Shown piece after piece: positions 25,712 through 35,273 of a stretch of DNA of 64,000 nucleotides (position 1 is its first letter; the number at the start of each line of letters is the position of its first letter). The notes under the pieces were generated by a model. The model had not been told where the DNA came from. It was given only the letters and a program-made list of their open reading frames with translations, and searched no databases. The DNA comes from Chlorogloeopsis fritschii PCC 6912 (GTDB taxonomy: Bacteria; Cyanobacteriota; Cyanobacteriia; Cyanobacteriales; Nostocaceae), in NCBI RefSeq assembly GCF_000317285.1, contig NZ_AJLN01000116.1, forward strand, positions 62,001 through 126,000, in the 5' to 3' direction. A program made the translations under genes and the position numbers.

Positions 25712-26388
25712 AAATAGAAATGAGAAATTTTTCAGAATTTTCTTAACTCCTCTTTACAGAACTTTACGCGATCCCCAGTATCAAAGTTACAGTCAAACCG
25801 AGAAATATCTGAGTTCTGTCATGATGGTTTCAGTAAATTAGGGGTTTTAAATTTTAAGTATTTTGACTCAAGCAAGAAAGGGATAAAAGAGTTATTTAAA
25901 ATACAGATTTTTTTGATAGAGCAAGATGCGCTAAATCTGACTAGGCCTTTTTACTGCTAGATAAGTTTAAATTATTTGTTATTTTTGTTACAAAATATTC
26001 TACAGCCAAATCTTATTAACTTAAATGAACAAAAGTATTCAATTGTAAATACATACTCAAATTAATATAGCTAAAAGCTTGATGCTTCAACAAATTGTGG
26101 GTAATTAGCTAGGGTTTTACACTTATTAAATAAAGTTCACAAAAAAAGAACACTAGCAATATATAAAATACGAACAAGGTTTGAAAGTCATTACCAATAT
26201 CAAGACAAACATAAAAATTTTGCGAGCAAACTATTGCATATATTCATGATTTTTCATGACTATTGATGTGCAATTATTGCCAGTTTTGTGTTGCCTATTT
26301 GTCTTGAAAAAGTAATTAACTTTTAGCCGAAAAAAGCTGACTATAACAGTTTGAAATAGCTGCCATAAAATCGAGGAGAAAATAAAAG
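25712..26388. other. pec promoter region: Upstream region of the pec operon
   Basis: About 680 bp of AT-rich DNA before pecB with no gene. The leader ends with GAGGAGAAAATAAAAG before the pecB ATG, a good ribosome-binding site. Promoter and light-responsive elements of the pec operon should lie here. I cannot name boxes with confidence. Confidence 0.5.
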
Positions 26389-26907
26389 ATGCTTGACGCT
26401 TTTTCCAGAGTCGTTGAACAAGCTGATAAAAAAGGTGCTTACCTGAGTGGTGATGAAATTAATGCTCTCCAGGCAGTAGTTGCTGATAGCAACAAGCGCT
26501 TGGATGTAGTCAACCGACTCACTAGCAATGCTTCCTCCATTGTGGCGAATGCTTATCGCGCTTTAGTAGCAGAACGTCCGCAAGTATTTAACCCTGGCGG
26601 TGCTTGCTTCCACCATCGCAACCAAGCTGCTTGCATCCGCGATTTAGGATTCATTCTCCGTTATGTAACTTATTCCGTACTAGCAGGCGACACCAGTGCT
26701 ATGGACGATCGCTGCTTGAACGGTTTACGTGAAACATATCAAGCTCTTGGTACTCCCGGCGATGCTGTTGCTTCTGGAATTCAAAAAATGAAAGAAGCTG
26801 CACTTCAAATCGCTAACGATCCAAACGGAATTACCAAAGGCGATTGTAGCCAATTAATGTCTGAAGTAGCTAGTTATTTTGACCGTGCTGCTGCTGCTGT
26901 TGCTTAA
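26389..26907 (+). CDS. pecB: Phycoerythrocyanin beta subunit
   Basis: 172 residues, the standard length. Phycobilin-binding Cys at 82 (AACIRDL) and at 153 (GDCSQLMSE), each carrying phycocyanobilin in the family. It pairs with PecA to make phycoerythrocyanin, the light-harvesting biliprotein at the distal ends of phycobilisome rods. Distinguished from CpcB by the segment [18 protein letters not shown] and by its position before pecA and the pecE/F lyase genes. First gene of the operon, preceded by GAGGAG. About 150 bp separate it from pecA. Confidence 0.97.
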   Translation: MLDAFSRVVEQADKKGAYLSGDEINALQAVVADSNKRLDVVNRLTSNASSIVANAYRALVAERPQVFNPGGACFHHRNQAACIRDLGFILRYVTYSVLAGDTSAMDDRCLNGLRETYQALGTPGDAVASGIQKMKEAALQIANDPNGITKGDCSQLMSEVASYFDRAAAAVA

Positions 26908-27058
26908 TATGTTTTTGTCGTACATTACACTTTTTTGAAAACGTCCTTGTCATGATGGAGGACATAAGAATACAAGTTAAGTGTGCGACATTTGAAGCGA
27001 AGATTTTTCCAAATTTTTTAGTAATTAGTTGACAAGATTTTCGGAGATTAGGCAAATT

Positions 27059-27547
27059 ATGAAAACCCCATTGACTGAAGCGATCGCCGCCGCTGATGTT
27101 CGCGGTTCTTACCTAAGCAACACTGAGTTACAAGCAGTATTTGGTCGTTTCAATCGTGCTCGTGCTGGCTTAGAAGCCGCTAGAGCATTTGCTCAAAATG
27201 GTAAAAAATGGGCGGAAGCTGCAGCCAATCATGTTTATCAAAAATTCCCGTATACCACCCAAATGCAAGGACCACAATACGCCTCCACTCCAGAAGGCAA
27301 ATCTAAGTGCGTGCGCGATATTGACCACTACTTACGTACTATTAGCTACTGCTGTGTAGTCGGTGGTACTGGCCCCTTGGATGATTATGTAGTTGCAGGC
27401 TTGAAGGAATTCAACAACGCTCTTGGTTTATCTCCTAGCTGGTACATCGCTGCTCTTGAATTTGTCCGCGACAATCATGGTTTGTCTGGTGACGTTGCAG
27501 GAGAAGCTAATACCTACATTAATTATGCGATTAACGCATTGAGCTAA
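27059..27547 (+). CDS. pecA: Phycoerythrocyanin alpha subunit
   Basis: 162 residues from the ATG at 27059; an in-frame TTG 30 bp upstream is not needed. Single chromophore Cys at 84 (KSKCVRDID), which in PecA carries phycoviolobilin rather than phycocyanobilin, attached and isomerised by PecE/PecF encoded downstream. N-terminus [13 protein letters not shown] and C-terminus NYAINALS are as in CpcA; family-specific residues such as SYCCVVGG separate it. Forms the alpha/beta building block of distal rod discs in the thylakoid-attached phycobilisome. Confidence 0.97.
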   Translation: MKTPLTEAIAAADVRGSYLSNTELQAVFGRFNRARAGLEAARAFAQNGKKWAEAAANHVYQKFPYTTQMQGPQYASTPEGKSKCVRDIDHYLRTISYCCVVGGTGPLDDYVVAGLKEFNNALGLSPSWYIAALEFVRDNHGLSGDVAGEANTYINYAINALS

Positions 27548-27576
27548 TCCCAAAAAGTTAGTGTCTTTGTCCTTGC

Positions 27577-27690
27577 TTAATGGCTAATGGTTAATGGCTA
27601 ATGGTTAATGGCTAATAGCTGATGAAAATACAATTAGCATTTAGCAATTAACAATTAGTGATTGGCAATTAGCCATTAATCGCGTTTAAG
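27577..27690. repeat. Short tandem repeats of TTAATGGCTAATGG type
   Basis: Several copies of TAATGG(C/T) heptamers, then related units in the opposite sense (TTAGCATTTAGCAATTA, TTGGCAATTAGCCATTAA). The two halves can pair into a long hairpin between pecA and pecC. Typical of heptanucleotide STRR sequence in filamentous cyanobacteria. Confidence 0.8.
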
Positions 27691-27724
27691 AAAAAAAACG
27701 ATTCAGAATGGAGCGATTGCCAAG

Positions 27725-28564
27725 ATGACTACTTCAGTCGCAGAACGCTTTGGAATTAGAGACGAAATAGGCAACAAAGTTGAATTGCGCTCAAATTGGA
27801 GCGAAGATGAACTGCAATTGATATTTCGGGCAGCCTACGAGCAAGTTTTTGGGCGTCAAGGAGTATATGCCAGCCAAAGATTTACTAGCGCCGAAGCTTT
27901 GTTGCGTAACGGGAAAATAAGCGTCAAGCAATTTGTTGAACTTTTAGCAAAATCAGAATTTTACAAAGAGTGCTTCTTTTACAAGAATTCTCAGGTGCGG
28001 TTCATTGAATTGAACTATAAGCATTTGCTGGGACGTGCACCCTACGATCAATCAGAAATTGCATTCCACGTAGACCTTTATGCATCTCGTGGTTACGATG
28101 CTGAAATAGAATCTTACATTTATAGCTCAGAATACGACAATGCCTTCGGTAATTTCATCGTCCCCTACTTCCGTGGCTTTCAGTCAATTCCTGGGATGAA
28201 AACAGTAGGATACAATCGTATTTTTGAGCTTTACCGTGGTAGAGGTAATAGCGATAACGCCCAATTCGGTAGCAAAGGTTCGCGGCTGCGGTCAAGAATT
28301 TCGATGAATATGCCAAATATGATCGTGCCACCTTCATCGCCAGCTGGTGGCTTTACATCAGCCGCACCGACTTTAGTCAGTTCTCCTGCATTGGGAGATT
28401 CGCGGATGTTTGTTGTCGAAGCGATCGCTGGTACATTCAACACGAAAGTAGCAGTACGTCGCAGCAGACAAATTTATACCGTTCCTTACGAGCGACTTTC
28501 AGCCACATACCAAGAAATTCACAAGCGCGGTGGCAAGATAGTTAAAATTACGCCAGCCTCGTAG
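27725..28564 (+). CDS. pecC: Phycoerythrocyanin rod linker
   Basis: 279 residues. An N-terminal PBS linker domain (about 20-180) shows [18 protein letters not shown], the [11 protein letters not shown] segment, and [20 protein letters not shown]-terminal CpcD-type domain (about 220-279) has RMFVVEA and [15 protein letters not shown]. The arrangement is that of the 34.5-kDa rod linker of phycoerythrocyanin, which joins the distal disc to the phycocyanin rod. Located between pecA and pecE, as expected. It is 45% or so similar by eye to CpcC downstream, and the order of genes makes the call firm. Confidence 0.95.
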   Translation: MTTSVAERFGIRDEIGNKVELRSNWSEDELQLIFRAAYEQVFGRQGVYASQRFTSAEALLRNGKISVKQFVELLAKSEFYKECFFYKNSQVRFIELNYKHLLGRAPYDQSEIAFHVDLYASRGYDAEIESYIYSSEYDNAFGNFIVPYFRGFQSIPGMKTVGYNRIFELYRGRGNSDNAQFGSKGSRLRSRISMNMPNMIVPPSSPAGGFTSAAPTLVSSPALGDSRMFVVEAIAGTFNTKVAVRRSRQIYTVPYERLSATYQEIHKRGGKIVKITPAS

Positions 28565-28568
28565 AAGA

Positions 28569-28746
28569 GGAGGGGGCTAGGGACTAGGGACTAGGAAAGG
28601 AGCAGGGGAGACAAGGAGACAAGGGGAAGGATCGTGACTCACGTCTTCTCCCCTTCCAACTCACCTTTTCCCCCCCCATTCTCTTTCCCCTCGTCCCCGT
28701 GTCCTCTTCTTCCCAATCCAAAATCCAAAATCCAAAATCCAAAATC
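28569..28746. repeat. Low-complexity and heptamer repeats before pecE
   Basis: Begins with GGGACTAGGGACTAGG, continues with GGGGAGACAAGGAGACAAGG and pyrimidine-rich CCCCTTCC stretches, and ends in four tandem CCAAAAT heptamers (28715-28746). The last heptamer is 2 bp from the pecE ATG, so no Shine-Dalgarno sequence is present in front of that gene. Confidence 0.8.
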
Positions 28747-28748
28747 GA

Positions 28749-29570
28749 ATGACTGCTGCTTATTCTGCCGAACCAATTCTTTCTCCGGAAGCAGCGATCG
28801 CGGCATTAAGTGGTGAAGATAATCAAATTCGCTATTACGCTGCTTGGTGGTTGGGAAAGCATCAAGTACAAGCAGGTTGTATGGCATTGTGTCAAGCCCT
28901 GTTTGATGATGGTTATCGCATCCCATCAGGAGGTTATCCCCTACGCCGTCAAGCTGCACGGGCACTAGGGCAACTCAAGAATCCGCAAGCAGTACCAGCG
29001 TTAATTAAAGCGTTGGAATGTGATGAGGATATGGGCTTGCGAGAAGCGGTAATCCAGGCTTTAGCAGCTATTGGTGACAAGCAAGCTGTTAATCCTTTAC
29101 TGAATCTCTTACAATCTAGTCAACCACAACCCTATGAAGCTCTGATTGAAGCGTTAGCCTCTTTTCAAGAATGGTCTGCTCGTTCCCAGATAAAATCTTT
29201 TCTAAATCATCCTTCTGAGCGAGTGCAATGTGCTGCGGCGCGATATTTGTATCTTTTAACTCAAGAACCCCAATACATTGAACGTATTGTCAAAAATCTA
29301 AACCATGACAATATGTATTTGCGCTGGGCAGCTATATTTGATTTGGGAGCCGTCGGGCATCGCCAAGCTGTAGATGCGATTCTCGCAGCTCCGGTTCCTA
29401 ACAGTTTAAAGCTGTTAAATTTGAAACGCATTCTTGAAGCTTTGTTAAATAGCGATCGCCTAAACGCGGATAGTAGTGGATACAACACATCCCAACTCAA
29501 AGAAGACTCTGACAAAGAAATAACACAGTTACTTTTCCAAGCAATTGATGATTTGTTAATTCAATTGTGA
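28749..29570 (+). CDS. pecE: Phycoviolobilin lyase-isomerase subunit PecE
   Basis: 273 residues of HEAT-like repeats (ALGQLKNPQAVPALIKAL, ALAAIGDKQAVNPLLNLL). The start region has the lyase signature NQIRYYAAWWLGK. With PecF it attaches phycocyanobilin to Cys84 of PecA and isomerises it to phycoviolobilin. Similar to CpcE at 33646, as expected from shared ancestry. Translation start is the ATG at 28749 directly after tandem CCAAAAT heptamers; the missing Shine-Dalgarno may lower its expression relative to subunit genes. Confidence 0.95.
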   Translation: MTAAYSAEPILSPEAAIAALSGEDNQIRYYAAWWLGKHQVQAGCMALCQALFDDGYRIPSGGYPLRRQAARALGQLKNPQAVPALIKALECDEDMGLREAVIQALAAIGDKQAVNPLLNLLQSSQPQPYEALIEALASFQEWSARSQIKSFLNHPSERVQCAAARYLYLLTQEPQYIERIVKNLNHDNMYLRWAAIFDLGAVGHRQAVDAILAAPVPNSLKLLNLKRILEALLNSDRLNADSSGYNTSQLKEDSDKEITQLLFQAIDDLLIQL

Positions 29571-29686
29571 AGGCGACTGGGGCTAGAAAATTAAAAAGTA
29601 AAAATTAAAAATTTTTAATTTTGCATTTTTAATTTTTAATTGATCTGTCCCTAGTCCCTTTTTTATATCTGCATTATCTAACAACT

Positions 29687-30316
29687 ATGAATACACTGAA
29701 ATTTACAGATAGCCAGCAACTTATTTCCCAATTAAACACCGCTTCATCACCAGCAGATGCAATCTCTGCAATTACTGCCATATCTACCAGTGAATATACG
29801 GAAACGGCAGTAATTTCTGCATTAATTCAAGCCTTAAGTCATCATCATCCTTCTGTAAGTGCAGCAGCAGTTGAAGTTTTAGTAAAGCTAGCACCTGCAA
29901 CCGTAGAACCACTGATAAGTGCTTACCATAATTCTCGCGATCAAGGTTTGCAAGCCCATATCATTCAAGCTTTAGCTCAAATAGGCGATCGCACAGCATC
30001 TGATTTATTCGCGGAGGTAGTCGGTACAGAAGTCGCCAATCATTGTCAGGGTAATGTTCGCCGTATTGCTGCACGAGGGCTAGGGAAAATAGGCAGTACT
30101 GCCAAAGACGCAGAAACTATCTGCCGTGTTGTCCAAAAACTGACTTGGGCGCTGCTGACTCCAGACGATTGGGGACTGCGTTATGCGGCTGCGGTTTCTT
30201 TGCAGGAAATCGCTACACCAGAAGCTCACTCTGCTTTAATAGCTGCCCTGGAGCGAGAACCGGATCGAGTTGTGCGATCACGAATCACAATAGCCTTAGA
30301 AAAAATTCTGCTATAG
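29687..30316 (+). CDS. pecF: Phycoviolobilin lyase-isomerase subunit PecF
   Basis: 209 residues, HEAT-like repeats as in CpcF. It contains VANHCQGNVRR, matching the NHCQGN motif described as needed for the isomerase function of PecF, so phycoviolobilin formation should be intact. It works as a heterodimer with PecE to load PecA. C-terminus (SRITIALEKILL) closes the pec operon; about 790 bp separate it from cpcB. The spacer to pecE is filled with a T/A-rich palindrome (AAAAATTAAAAATTTTTAATTTT). Confidence 0.95.
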   Translation: MNTLKFTDSQQLISQLNTASSPADAISAITAISTSEYTETAVISALIQALSHHHPSVSAAAVEVLVKLAPATVEPLISAYHNSRDQGLQAHIIQALAQIGDRTASDLFAEVVGTEVANHCQGNVRRIAARGLGKIGSTAKDAETICRVVQKLTWALLTPDDWGLRYAAAVSLQEIATPEAHSALIAALEREPDRVVRSRITIALEKILL

Positions 30317-31105
30317 AAGCTACAGACCAGAGAATCAAAATATGAGCAGGATTGGGAGACATAATTTTTTGTCTTCTCTCTTCATGCTGTTTCTACAGCA
30401 GTGGGGTGGGCATTGCCCGTCAAAACCGTTCTGGTAAACATTTGAGATAGTGAGGAGCAATGCCTACCTTATAGGAAGCTGCTGTAAGGCTGTTTTTACT
30501 GCAGCCTTGTTTTTGGTATTTGTACCTACCTTTCTCCTCAAACTTATCTAGCAGTGACAAATTTCAGCAACTAGCCGCAATATTTAGAACTTTTTTGTTA
30601 AGAAATCTTTACTTATTACTCTATATCTACCAAAGTTATATACAACTTCAATAGGTTGCGATAACTGAGTTTTGCCAAAAATTAAAAAAATCTAAACAAA
30701 GAAAAGTTGCGCCTCATTTCGATTGTTTACAAAGTTATGTTAAGAAAAACCACTGCTTATTCTCAGTTACAGCCCTTGTATGTAAAGCTTTTGAGGGTTT
30801 TCTTATTGGTCTATCTCATTTATTCATAATTTGTAACAGATAATGCCCCTATAGCATTGTATAAACATAAGCTGGAGGGGTTAAACAGCAGGCAAAAGTT
30901 AAAGAAGGCAATCAATCCGTAAAGTTTGCCAGTTTCTCATAAAAACACTCCAGTTTCTCATTTTTCTCGTTTAACTTGAAAATTGGGAAATGATTTAAAA
31001 GAGAAACGCTCTCATTCATGGTCTGTAATTAACCAATCCACATTGATAAAACATTGCCAGTTTTAATCAAGACAGCACTCAACTAAGGAATTAGGAGAAT
31101 ATTCC
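30317..31105. other. cpc promoter region: cpc operon upstream region
   Basis: About 790 bp between pecF and cpcB without a gene. A GGTGGGCATTGCC-type repeat lies at 30402-30474. Long leader sequence is expected for cpc; GTATAAACATAAGCTGGAGG near 30858-30880 is a plausible -10 or leader site, not proven. The ribosome-binding site is the TTAGGAGAA just before the cpcB ATG. Confidence 0.5.
30402..30474. repeat. GGTGGGCACTGTCC-type repeat, diverged copy F
   Basis: Left end TGGGGTGGGCATTGCC and right end GGAGCAATGCCTACCTTATA are inverted repeats like those at 18361-18627, but with altered sequence between. It sits upstream of the cpc operon. Confidence 0.55.
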
Positions 31106-31624
31106 ATGTTAGACGCATTTGCCAAGGTGGTTTCTCAAGCCGACTCCAGAGGTGAGTTCCTGAGCAACGATCAACTAGATGCTCTAAGCAATCTGGTTAA
31201 GGACGGTAACAAGCGCTTGGATGTCGTTAACCGCATCACCAGCAATGCTTCCACCATCGTAACCAACGCTGCTCGTGCTTTGTTTGAAGAACAGCCCCAG
31301 CTAATTGCTCCTGGTGGTAATGCTTACACAAACCGTCGCATGGCTGCTTGCCTCCGCGACATGGAAATCATCTTGCGCTATGTCACCTACGCTGCATTGG
31401 CTGGTGACGCTAGTGTATTGGATGACCGTTGCTTGAACGGCTTGCGCGAAACCTACCAAGCTTTGGGTACTCCCGGTTCTTCCGTAGCAGCTGGTGTTCA
31501 AAAGATGAAAGAAGCTGCAATCAACATTGCTAACGACCCCAACGGTATCACCAAGGGTGATTGCAACTCTTTGATGTCTGAATTGGCTAGCTACTTCGAT
31601 CGCGCTGCTGCTGCGGTTGCCTAA
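31106..31624 (+). CDS. cpcB: Phycocyanin beta subunit
   Basis: 172 residues with two phycocyanobilin-binding Cys, 82 (AACLRDM) and 153 (GDCNSLMSE). Asn72 position GGNAYTN fits the conserved, usually methylated, asparagine of beta subunits. Together with CpcA it makes the trimers and hexamers of the phycobilisome rods. Codon use is strongly biased to a few codons (GCT, GGT, AAC), consistent with very high expression. RBS TTAGGAGAA lies 10 bp before the ATG. cpcA follows 86 bp downstream. Confidence 0.98.
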   Translation: MLDAFAKVVSQADSRGEFLSNDQLDALSNLVKDGNKRLDVVNRITSNASTIVTNAARALFEEQPQLIAPGGNAYTNRRMAACLRDMEIILRYVTYAALAGDASVLDDRCLNGLRETYQALGTPGSSVAAGVQKMKEAAINIANDPNGITKGDCNSLMSELASYFDRAAAAVA

Positions 31625-31710
31625 TTAACATCCACTTACAAAAAAGCCCAGAAACCCAAAATATAGGTATCTCGGCAATAAGTTACAAAACTTTAAGGAG
31701 ATTCTAGATC

Positions 31711-32199
31711 ATGAAGACACCAATTACCGAAGCAATTGCAGCTGCTGATACCCAAGGACGTTTTCTGAGCAACACTGAATTGCAAGCTGTTAACGGTCGT
31801 TTTCAGCGTGCTGCTGCTAGCATGGAAGCTGCTCGCGCTTTAACCTCCAACGCTCAACGCTTGATTGATGGTGCTGCTCAAGCTGTATATCAGAAGTTTC
31901 CTTACACCACCCAAATGAGCGGCCCTCAGTTTGCTGCTGATTCTCGTGGTAAGTCCAAGTGTGCTCGTGACATCGGTCACTACCTGCGGATCATTACCTA
32001 CTCCTTGGTTGCTGGTGGCACCGGCCCTCTGGACGAGTTCTTGATTGCTGGTTTGGCTGAAATCAACAGTGCTTTTGATCTGTCTCCCAGCTGGTACGTA
32101 GAAGCTCTGAAGTACATCAAAGGTAACCACGGTTTATCTGGTCAAGCTGCTAACGAAGCCAACACCTACATTGATTACGCAATCAACGCTCTCAGCTAG
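31711..32199 (+). CDS. cpcA: Phycocyanin alpha subunit
   Basis: 162 residues, single chromophore Cys at 84 (KSKCARDIG). [20 protein letters not shown] at the start is characteristic. RBS TAAGGAG lies 11 bp before the ATG. Forms the alpha/beta monomer with CpcB; the chromophore is loaded by CpcE/CpcF encoded downstream. A long inverted repeat follows the stop codon (32209-32267) and may limit read-through into the linker and lyase genes. Confidence 0.98.
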   Translation: MKTPITEAIAAADTQGRFLSNTELQAVNGRFQRAAASMEAARALTSNAQRLIDGAAQAVYQKFPYTTQMSGPQFAADSRGKSKCARDIGHYLRIITYSLVAGGTGPLDEFLIAGLAEINSAFDLSPSWYVEALKYIKGNHGLSGQAANEANTYIDYAINALS

Positions 32200-32208
32200 A
32201 TAGCGTAA

Positions 32209-32267
32209 TGCCCGGAGAGGGATGCAGCTGTTTGGAAGTACCTGGCAGTTGGATCAAGCTCCGGGCA
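32209..32267 (+). terminator. Hairpin between cpcA and cpcC, probable partial terminator
   Basis: TGCCCGGAG at 32209-32217 and CTCCGGGCA at 32259-32267 are a perfect 9-bp inverted repeat around a structured 41-nt loop. No T-run follows directly. The position, just after cpcBA, fits a processing or attenuation site that yields abundant cpcBA mRNA and less linker/lyase mRNA, as known for cpc operons. Confidence 0.65.
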
Positions 32268-32348
32268 TAGTTGTATCTGGGGATTGATAAAAAATATTTA
32301 TCAAACACGCAAATGTCAGCGTGTAAATAAATAGGGGGACAGAGAAAT

Positions 32349-33209
32349 ATGGCGATTACAGCAGCAGCATCAAGGCTGGGAACAGAGGCGTTTAGCGACA
32401 CGGCTAAAGTTGAGCTGCGTCCCTACGCAAGCAGAGATGATGTGGAAACAGTCATCCGTGCCGTCTATCGGCAAGTTTTGGGTAATGACTACATCATGGC
32501 ATCGGAACGCCTTGTGAGTGCAGAATCACTCCTGCGGGATGGCAATCTGACAGTGCGGGAGTTTGTGCGTAGTGTTGCCAAGTCAGAACTCTACAAAAAG
32601 AAATTCTTCTACAACAATTTCCAAACTCGGTTTATCGAACTCAACTACAAGCATTTGTTGGGTCGCGCTCCCTACGATGAGTCTGAGGTGATTTATCACT
32701 TAGACTTATACCATAATGAAGGGTACGATGCCGAAATAGACTCCTACATTGATTCAGTTGAGTACTTGAACAACTTTGGTGACAACGTTGTCCCATATTA
32801 TCGCGGTTTTGAAACCCAGCCTGGACAAAAAACAGCTGGCTTTAATCGGATGTTCCGTTTGTACCGTGGCTACGCCAATAGCGATCGCGCTCAAGTAGAA
32901 GGCAACAAAACCCGTCTGGCAAGAGAGTTGGGAACTAACAGCGTTTCCTCGATTGTTGGCCCTTCTGGCAGCAATGCTAACTGGGGTTACCGTGCAAGTG
33001 CGGATGTAACTCCCAGAAAGAATATGGGAAATGCCGTAGGAGAAGGCGATCGCGTTTATCGCATTGAAGTAACCGGACAGCGCAATCCTGGCTTCCCCAG
33101 CGTGCGTCGTAGCAGCTATGCGCTTGTCGTGCCTTACGAGCGGCTTTCAGACAAAATTCAGCAAATTGTACGCCAAGGTGGCAAAATCGTCAGCGTCACA
33201 CCAGCGTAA
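32349..33209 (+). CDS. cpcC: Phycocyanin rod linker, 32-kDa type
   Basis: 286 residues. PBS linker domain (about 15-180; [36 protein letters not shown]) and C-terminal CpcD-like domain (about 230-286; [23 protein letters not shown]). It connects phycocyanin discs along the rod. Preceded by AGGGGGACAGAG. Only one cpcC is present here, with the PecC linker taking the distal position. Repeats of gttaag/gttatgag type fill the gap to cpcD. Confidence 0.96.
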   Translation: MAITAAASRLGTEAFSDTAKVELRPYASRDDVETVIRAVYRQVLGNDYIMASERLVSAESLLRDGNLTVREFVRSVAKSELYKKKFFYNNFQTRFIELNYKHLLGRAPYDESEVIYHLDLYHNEGYDAEIDSYIDSVEYLNNFGDNVVPYYRGFETQPGQKTAGFNRMFRLYRGYANSDRAQVEGNKTRLARELGTNSVSSIVGPSGSNANWGYRASADVTPRKNMGNAVGEGDRVYRIEVTGQRNPGFPSVRRSSYALVVPYERLSDKIQQIVRQGGKIVSVTPA

Positions 33210-33213
33210 TAGA

Positions 33214-33350
33214 GTCGAGAGTTAGGGGTGGGGGGTTAAGAGTTAAGAGTTATGAGTCATGAGTTATGAGTTATGAGTTGAAGAAAATATAAATTCTAAG
33301 CTCCTAATTCTTAACTCCTAACTCTTAACTTCTAGCTCCTAACTCCTAAC
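33214..33350. repeat. Tandem heptamers forming a long hairpin between cpcC and cpcD
   Basis: GTTAAGA and GTTATGA heptamers in the first half and their complements (TCCTAAC, TCTTAAC units) in the second half. The two arms can fold into one long hairpin, typical of paired STRR tracts. Confidence 0.8.
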
Positions 33351-33390
33351 AATTGCCTAAAAGCTAATTTTACAGGAGAGGTAAACAAGG

Positions 33391-33636
33391 ATGTTCGGTC
33401 AAACCACAGTTGGTGCTAATGGCATTTCTAGTGCAAATAGCCGGATGTTTCGTTATGAAGTCGTAGGCTTGCGCCAAAACGAAGAAAATGACAAAAATAG
33501 CTACGACATCCGCCGCAGTGGCAGCGTATTTATGACGGTGCCATACAACCGCATGAACGAAGAAATGCAGCGGATTACCCGCATGGGCGGTAGAATCATC
33601 AAAATTGAACCTTTAATCTCAGAATCAGAAAGTTAA
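33391..33636 (+). CDS. cpcD: Phycocyanin rod-capping linker
   Basis: 81 residues, the usual size of the small CpcD linker. Single CpcD domain with MFRYEVVGLRQ near the start and FMTVPYNRMNEEMQRI, ending in RIIKIEPL. It caps the membrane-distal rod end and sets rod length. RBS CAGGAGAGG lies about 13 bp before the ATG. cpcE starts 10 bp after the stop. Confidence 0.96.
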   Translation: MFGQTTVGANGISSANSRMFRYEVVGLRQNEENDKNSYDIRRSGSVFMTVPYNRMNEEMQRITRMGGRIIKIEPLISESES

Positions 33637-33645
33637 GTTCTGGTA

Positions 33646-34476
33646 ATGATAGAACCAATGGCGGAAGAATATTCCGCAGAAAATGCGCCGCCACTAACAA
33701 AAGAGCAAGCGATCGCCAATCTATCATCACCAGATTTAAGTCTCCGCTATTATGCTGCTTGGTGGTTGGGTAAATTTCGCGTTTGTGAGCCAATTGTTGT
33801 AGATGCTCTTGTTGCGGCGTTAGAGGATGAAGCCGACAGAACCGAAATGGGAGGCTATCCTTTACGACGTAACGCTGCTAGGGCACTAGGTAAATTAGGC
33901 GATCACAGAGCTTTACCAGGCCTAATTAAGTGTTTGGAATGCTCAGACTTCTACGTGCGCGAAGCAGCAGCTCAGTCTCTAGAAATGCTAGAAGATATTG
34001 CTGCTGCACCAGCACTGATACGGTTGCTAGACGGGGGTGTAGCAGCCGCTATTCAAGTACCGGGGCGTCCTCACCTTACCCAACCCTACGAAGCAGTATT
34101 AGAAGCCTTAGGAGCTATTGGTGCGACTGAGGCTGTTCCTCTGATTGAACCCTTCCTTGAGCATCCAGTACCGCGAGTGCAATGTGCAGCAGCAAGAGCA
34201 ATGTACCAACTCACACGAGATTTCTCCTATGGAGAGTATCTGGTGAAAATGTTGGACAATAGCAATTTGCAATTGCGCCGCGTAGCCTTGGGCGATTTGG
34301 GTGCAATCGGGTATCTGCCAGCATTAGATGCGATCGCCAATGCCAAGGTAGAAAATAGTTTTAAACTCATAGCCCTCAAAGGCTTGTTAGAGCATCAACT
34401 TCAACAGGAGTCAGATGCTTGCTCTGTTGGGGCGGATGCCATTCGAGTCATGAACTTGATGGATTCACTTTTGTAG
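33646..34476 (+). CDS. cpcE: Phycocyanin alpha phycocyanobilin lyase subunit E
   Basis: 276 residues of HEAT-like repeats; signature LRYYAAWWLGKFR near residue 38 and ALGKLGDHRALPGLIKCL. With CpcF it attaches phycocyanobilin to Cys84 of CpcA. The ATG at 33646 is used; a second ATG four codons later (33658) is equally possible as no strong RBS is visible. Order cpcD-cpcE-cpcF is canonical, with 10 bp between cpcD and cpcE. Confidence 0.96.
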   Translation: MIEPMAEEYSAENAPPLTKEQAIANLSSPDLSLRYYAAWWLGKFRVCEPIVVDALVAALEDEADRTEMGGYPLRRNAARALGKLGDHRALPGLIKCLECSDFYVREAAAQSLEMLEDIAAAPALIRLLDGGVAAAIQVPGRPHLTQPYEAVLEALGAIGATEAVPLIEPFLEHPVPRVQCAAARAMYQLTRDFSYGEYLVKMLDNSNLQLRRVALGDLGAIGYLPALDAIANAKVENSFKLIALKGLLEHQLQQESDACSVGADAIRVMNLMDSLL

Positions 34477-34477
34477 T

Positions 34478-34552
34478 CATTTGTCATTAGTCCTTTGTTC
34501 AAAGCTAATGACAAATGGCCAATGACATAATGACCGATGACCAATGACTGAT
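34478..34552. repeat. AATGAC/GTCATT heptamer repeats across the cpcF start
   Basis: GTCATTTGTCATTAGTC on the left and AATGACAAATGGCCAATGAC, then CATAATGACCGATGACCAATG on the right. The two arms are complementary. The cpcF start codon at 34544 lies within the ATGAC repeats. Confidence 0.75.
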
Positions 34553-35149
34553 ACCCAACAATTAATTCGCGCCGTAGCAGAAGCAGACTCACCAGCGCGG
34601 ATGATAGCAGCAGTACAAAAATTGGCAGATGCAAAAGATGAAGCGGCAATTCCCACTTTAATTGCCGTGTTTGGCTATAACAACCCAGCGGCAGCAGTAG
34701 CAGCAGTTACTGGACTGACGCAGTTAGGAGAAGCATCGGTACCCCAATTGCTAGCCCAAATCGACGATTATAACTATGGGGCACGAGCTTATTCAATTCG
34801 AGCTTTGGCGGCGATCGCCGATCCACGTGCCTTAGATATATTGCTAGCATCAGCAGCCACCGATTTTGCCCCTAGTGTGCGTCGTGCCGCAGCCAAAGGA
34901 TTGGGAAATTTGCGCTTTGCAAAGTTGCCCGTCTCAGAACGCCAAACAGCGCAAGCTAAAGCATTGGAAACTCTGCTGTTCATCTCTCAAGATGCAGATT
35001 GGTCAATTCGTTATGCTGCTGTTGTTGGTTTAGAAGCCCTAGCGAAAAACCCTGATTTACAACAGCCAATTCAAGCAAGATTTGCAGAAATATTGGCTTT
35101 TGATCCAGAGAATGCTATCCGCGCTCGCGTGCAGCTAGCTCATCAATAG
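34544..35149 (+). CDS. cpcF: Phycocyanin alpha phycocyanobilin lyase subunit F
   Basis: 201 residues of HEAT-like repeats (AVTGLTQLGEASVPQLLAQI, RRAAAKGLGNLRF). Partner of CpcE in chromophore attachment to CpcA. It lacks the NHCQGN motif of PecF, as expected for a lyase without isomerase action. The start codon is within a run of ATGACC/ATGACT units with no Shine-Dalgarno, so the exact start is uncertain by a few codons. Confidence 0.93.
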   Translation: MTDTQQLIRAVAEADSPARMIAAVQKLADAKDEAAIPTLIAVFGYNNPAAAVAAVTGLTQLGEASVPQLLAQIDDYNYGARAYSIRALAAIADPRALDILLASAATDFAPSVRRAAAKGLGNLRFAKLPVSERQTAQAKALETLLFISQDADWSIRYAAVVGLEALAKNPDLQQPIQARFAEILAFDPENAIRARVQLAHQ

Positions 35150-35154
35150 GGACT

Positions 35155-35262
35155 AGGGATTAGATATCGGGGATTGGGAAAAAGACACGGAGAATCGTAA
35201 ATCACGTTCTATTCCCTGTCCCCTGTCCCCTATCCCCTATCCCTCATCTCCATCAAACAAGG
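35155..35262. repeat. Low-complexity repeats between cpcF and cpcG1
   Basis: GGGATTAGATATCGGGGATTGGG on the left and CCCTGTCCCCTGTCCCCTAT-type tandem units on the right. These CCCCTRT units recur before flv1, between atpG and atpA, and elsewhere. Confidence 0.65.
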
Positions 35263-35273
35263 TAAAAGTAGAG

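Noticed and set aside
33214-33350. Possible CRISPR array in the repeat tracts of the cpc region
   Set aside because: Units are heptamers without unique spacers of constant length; they are STRR sequence. No cas genes in the window.
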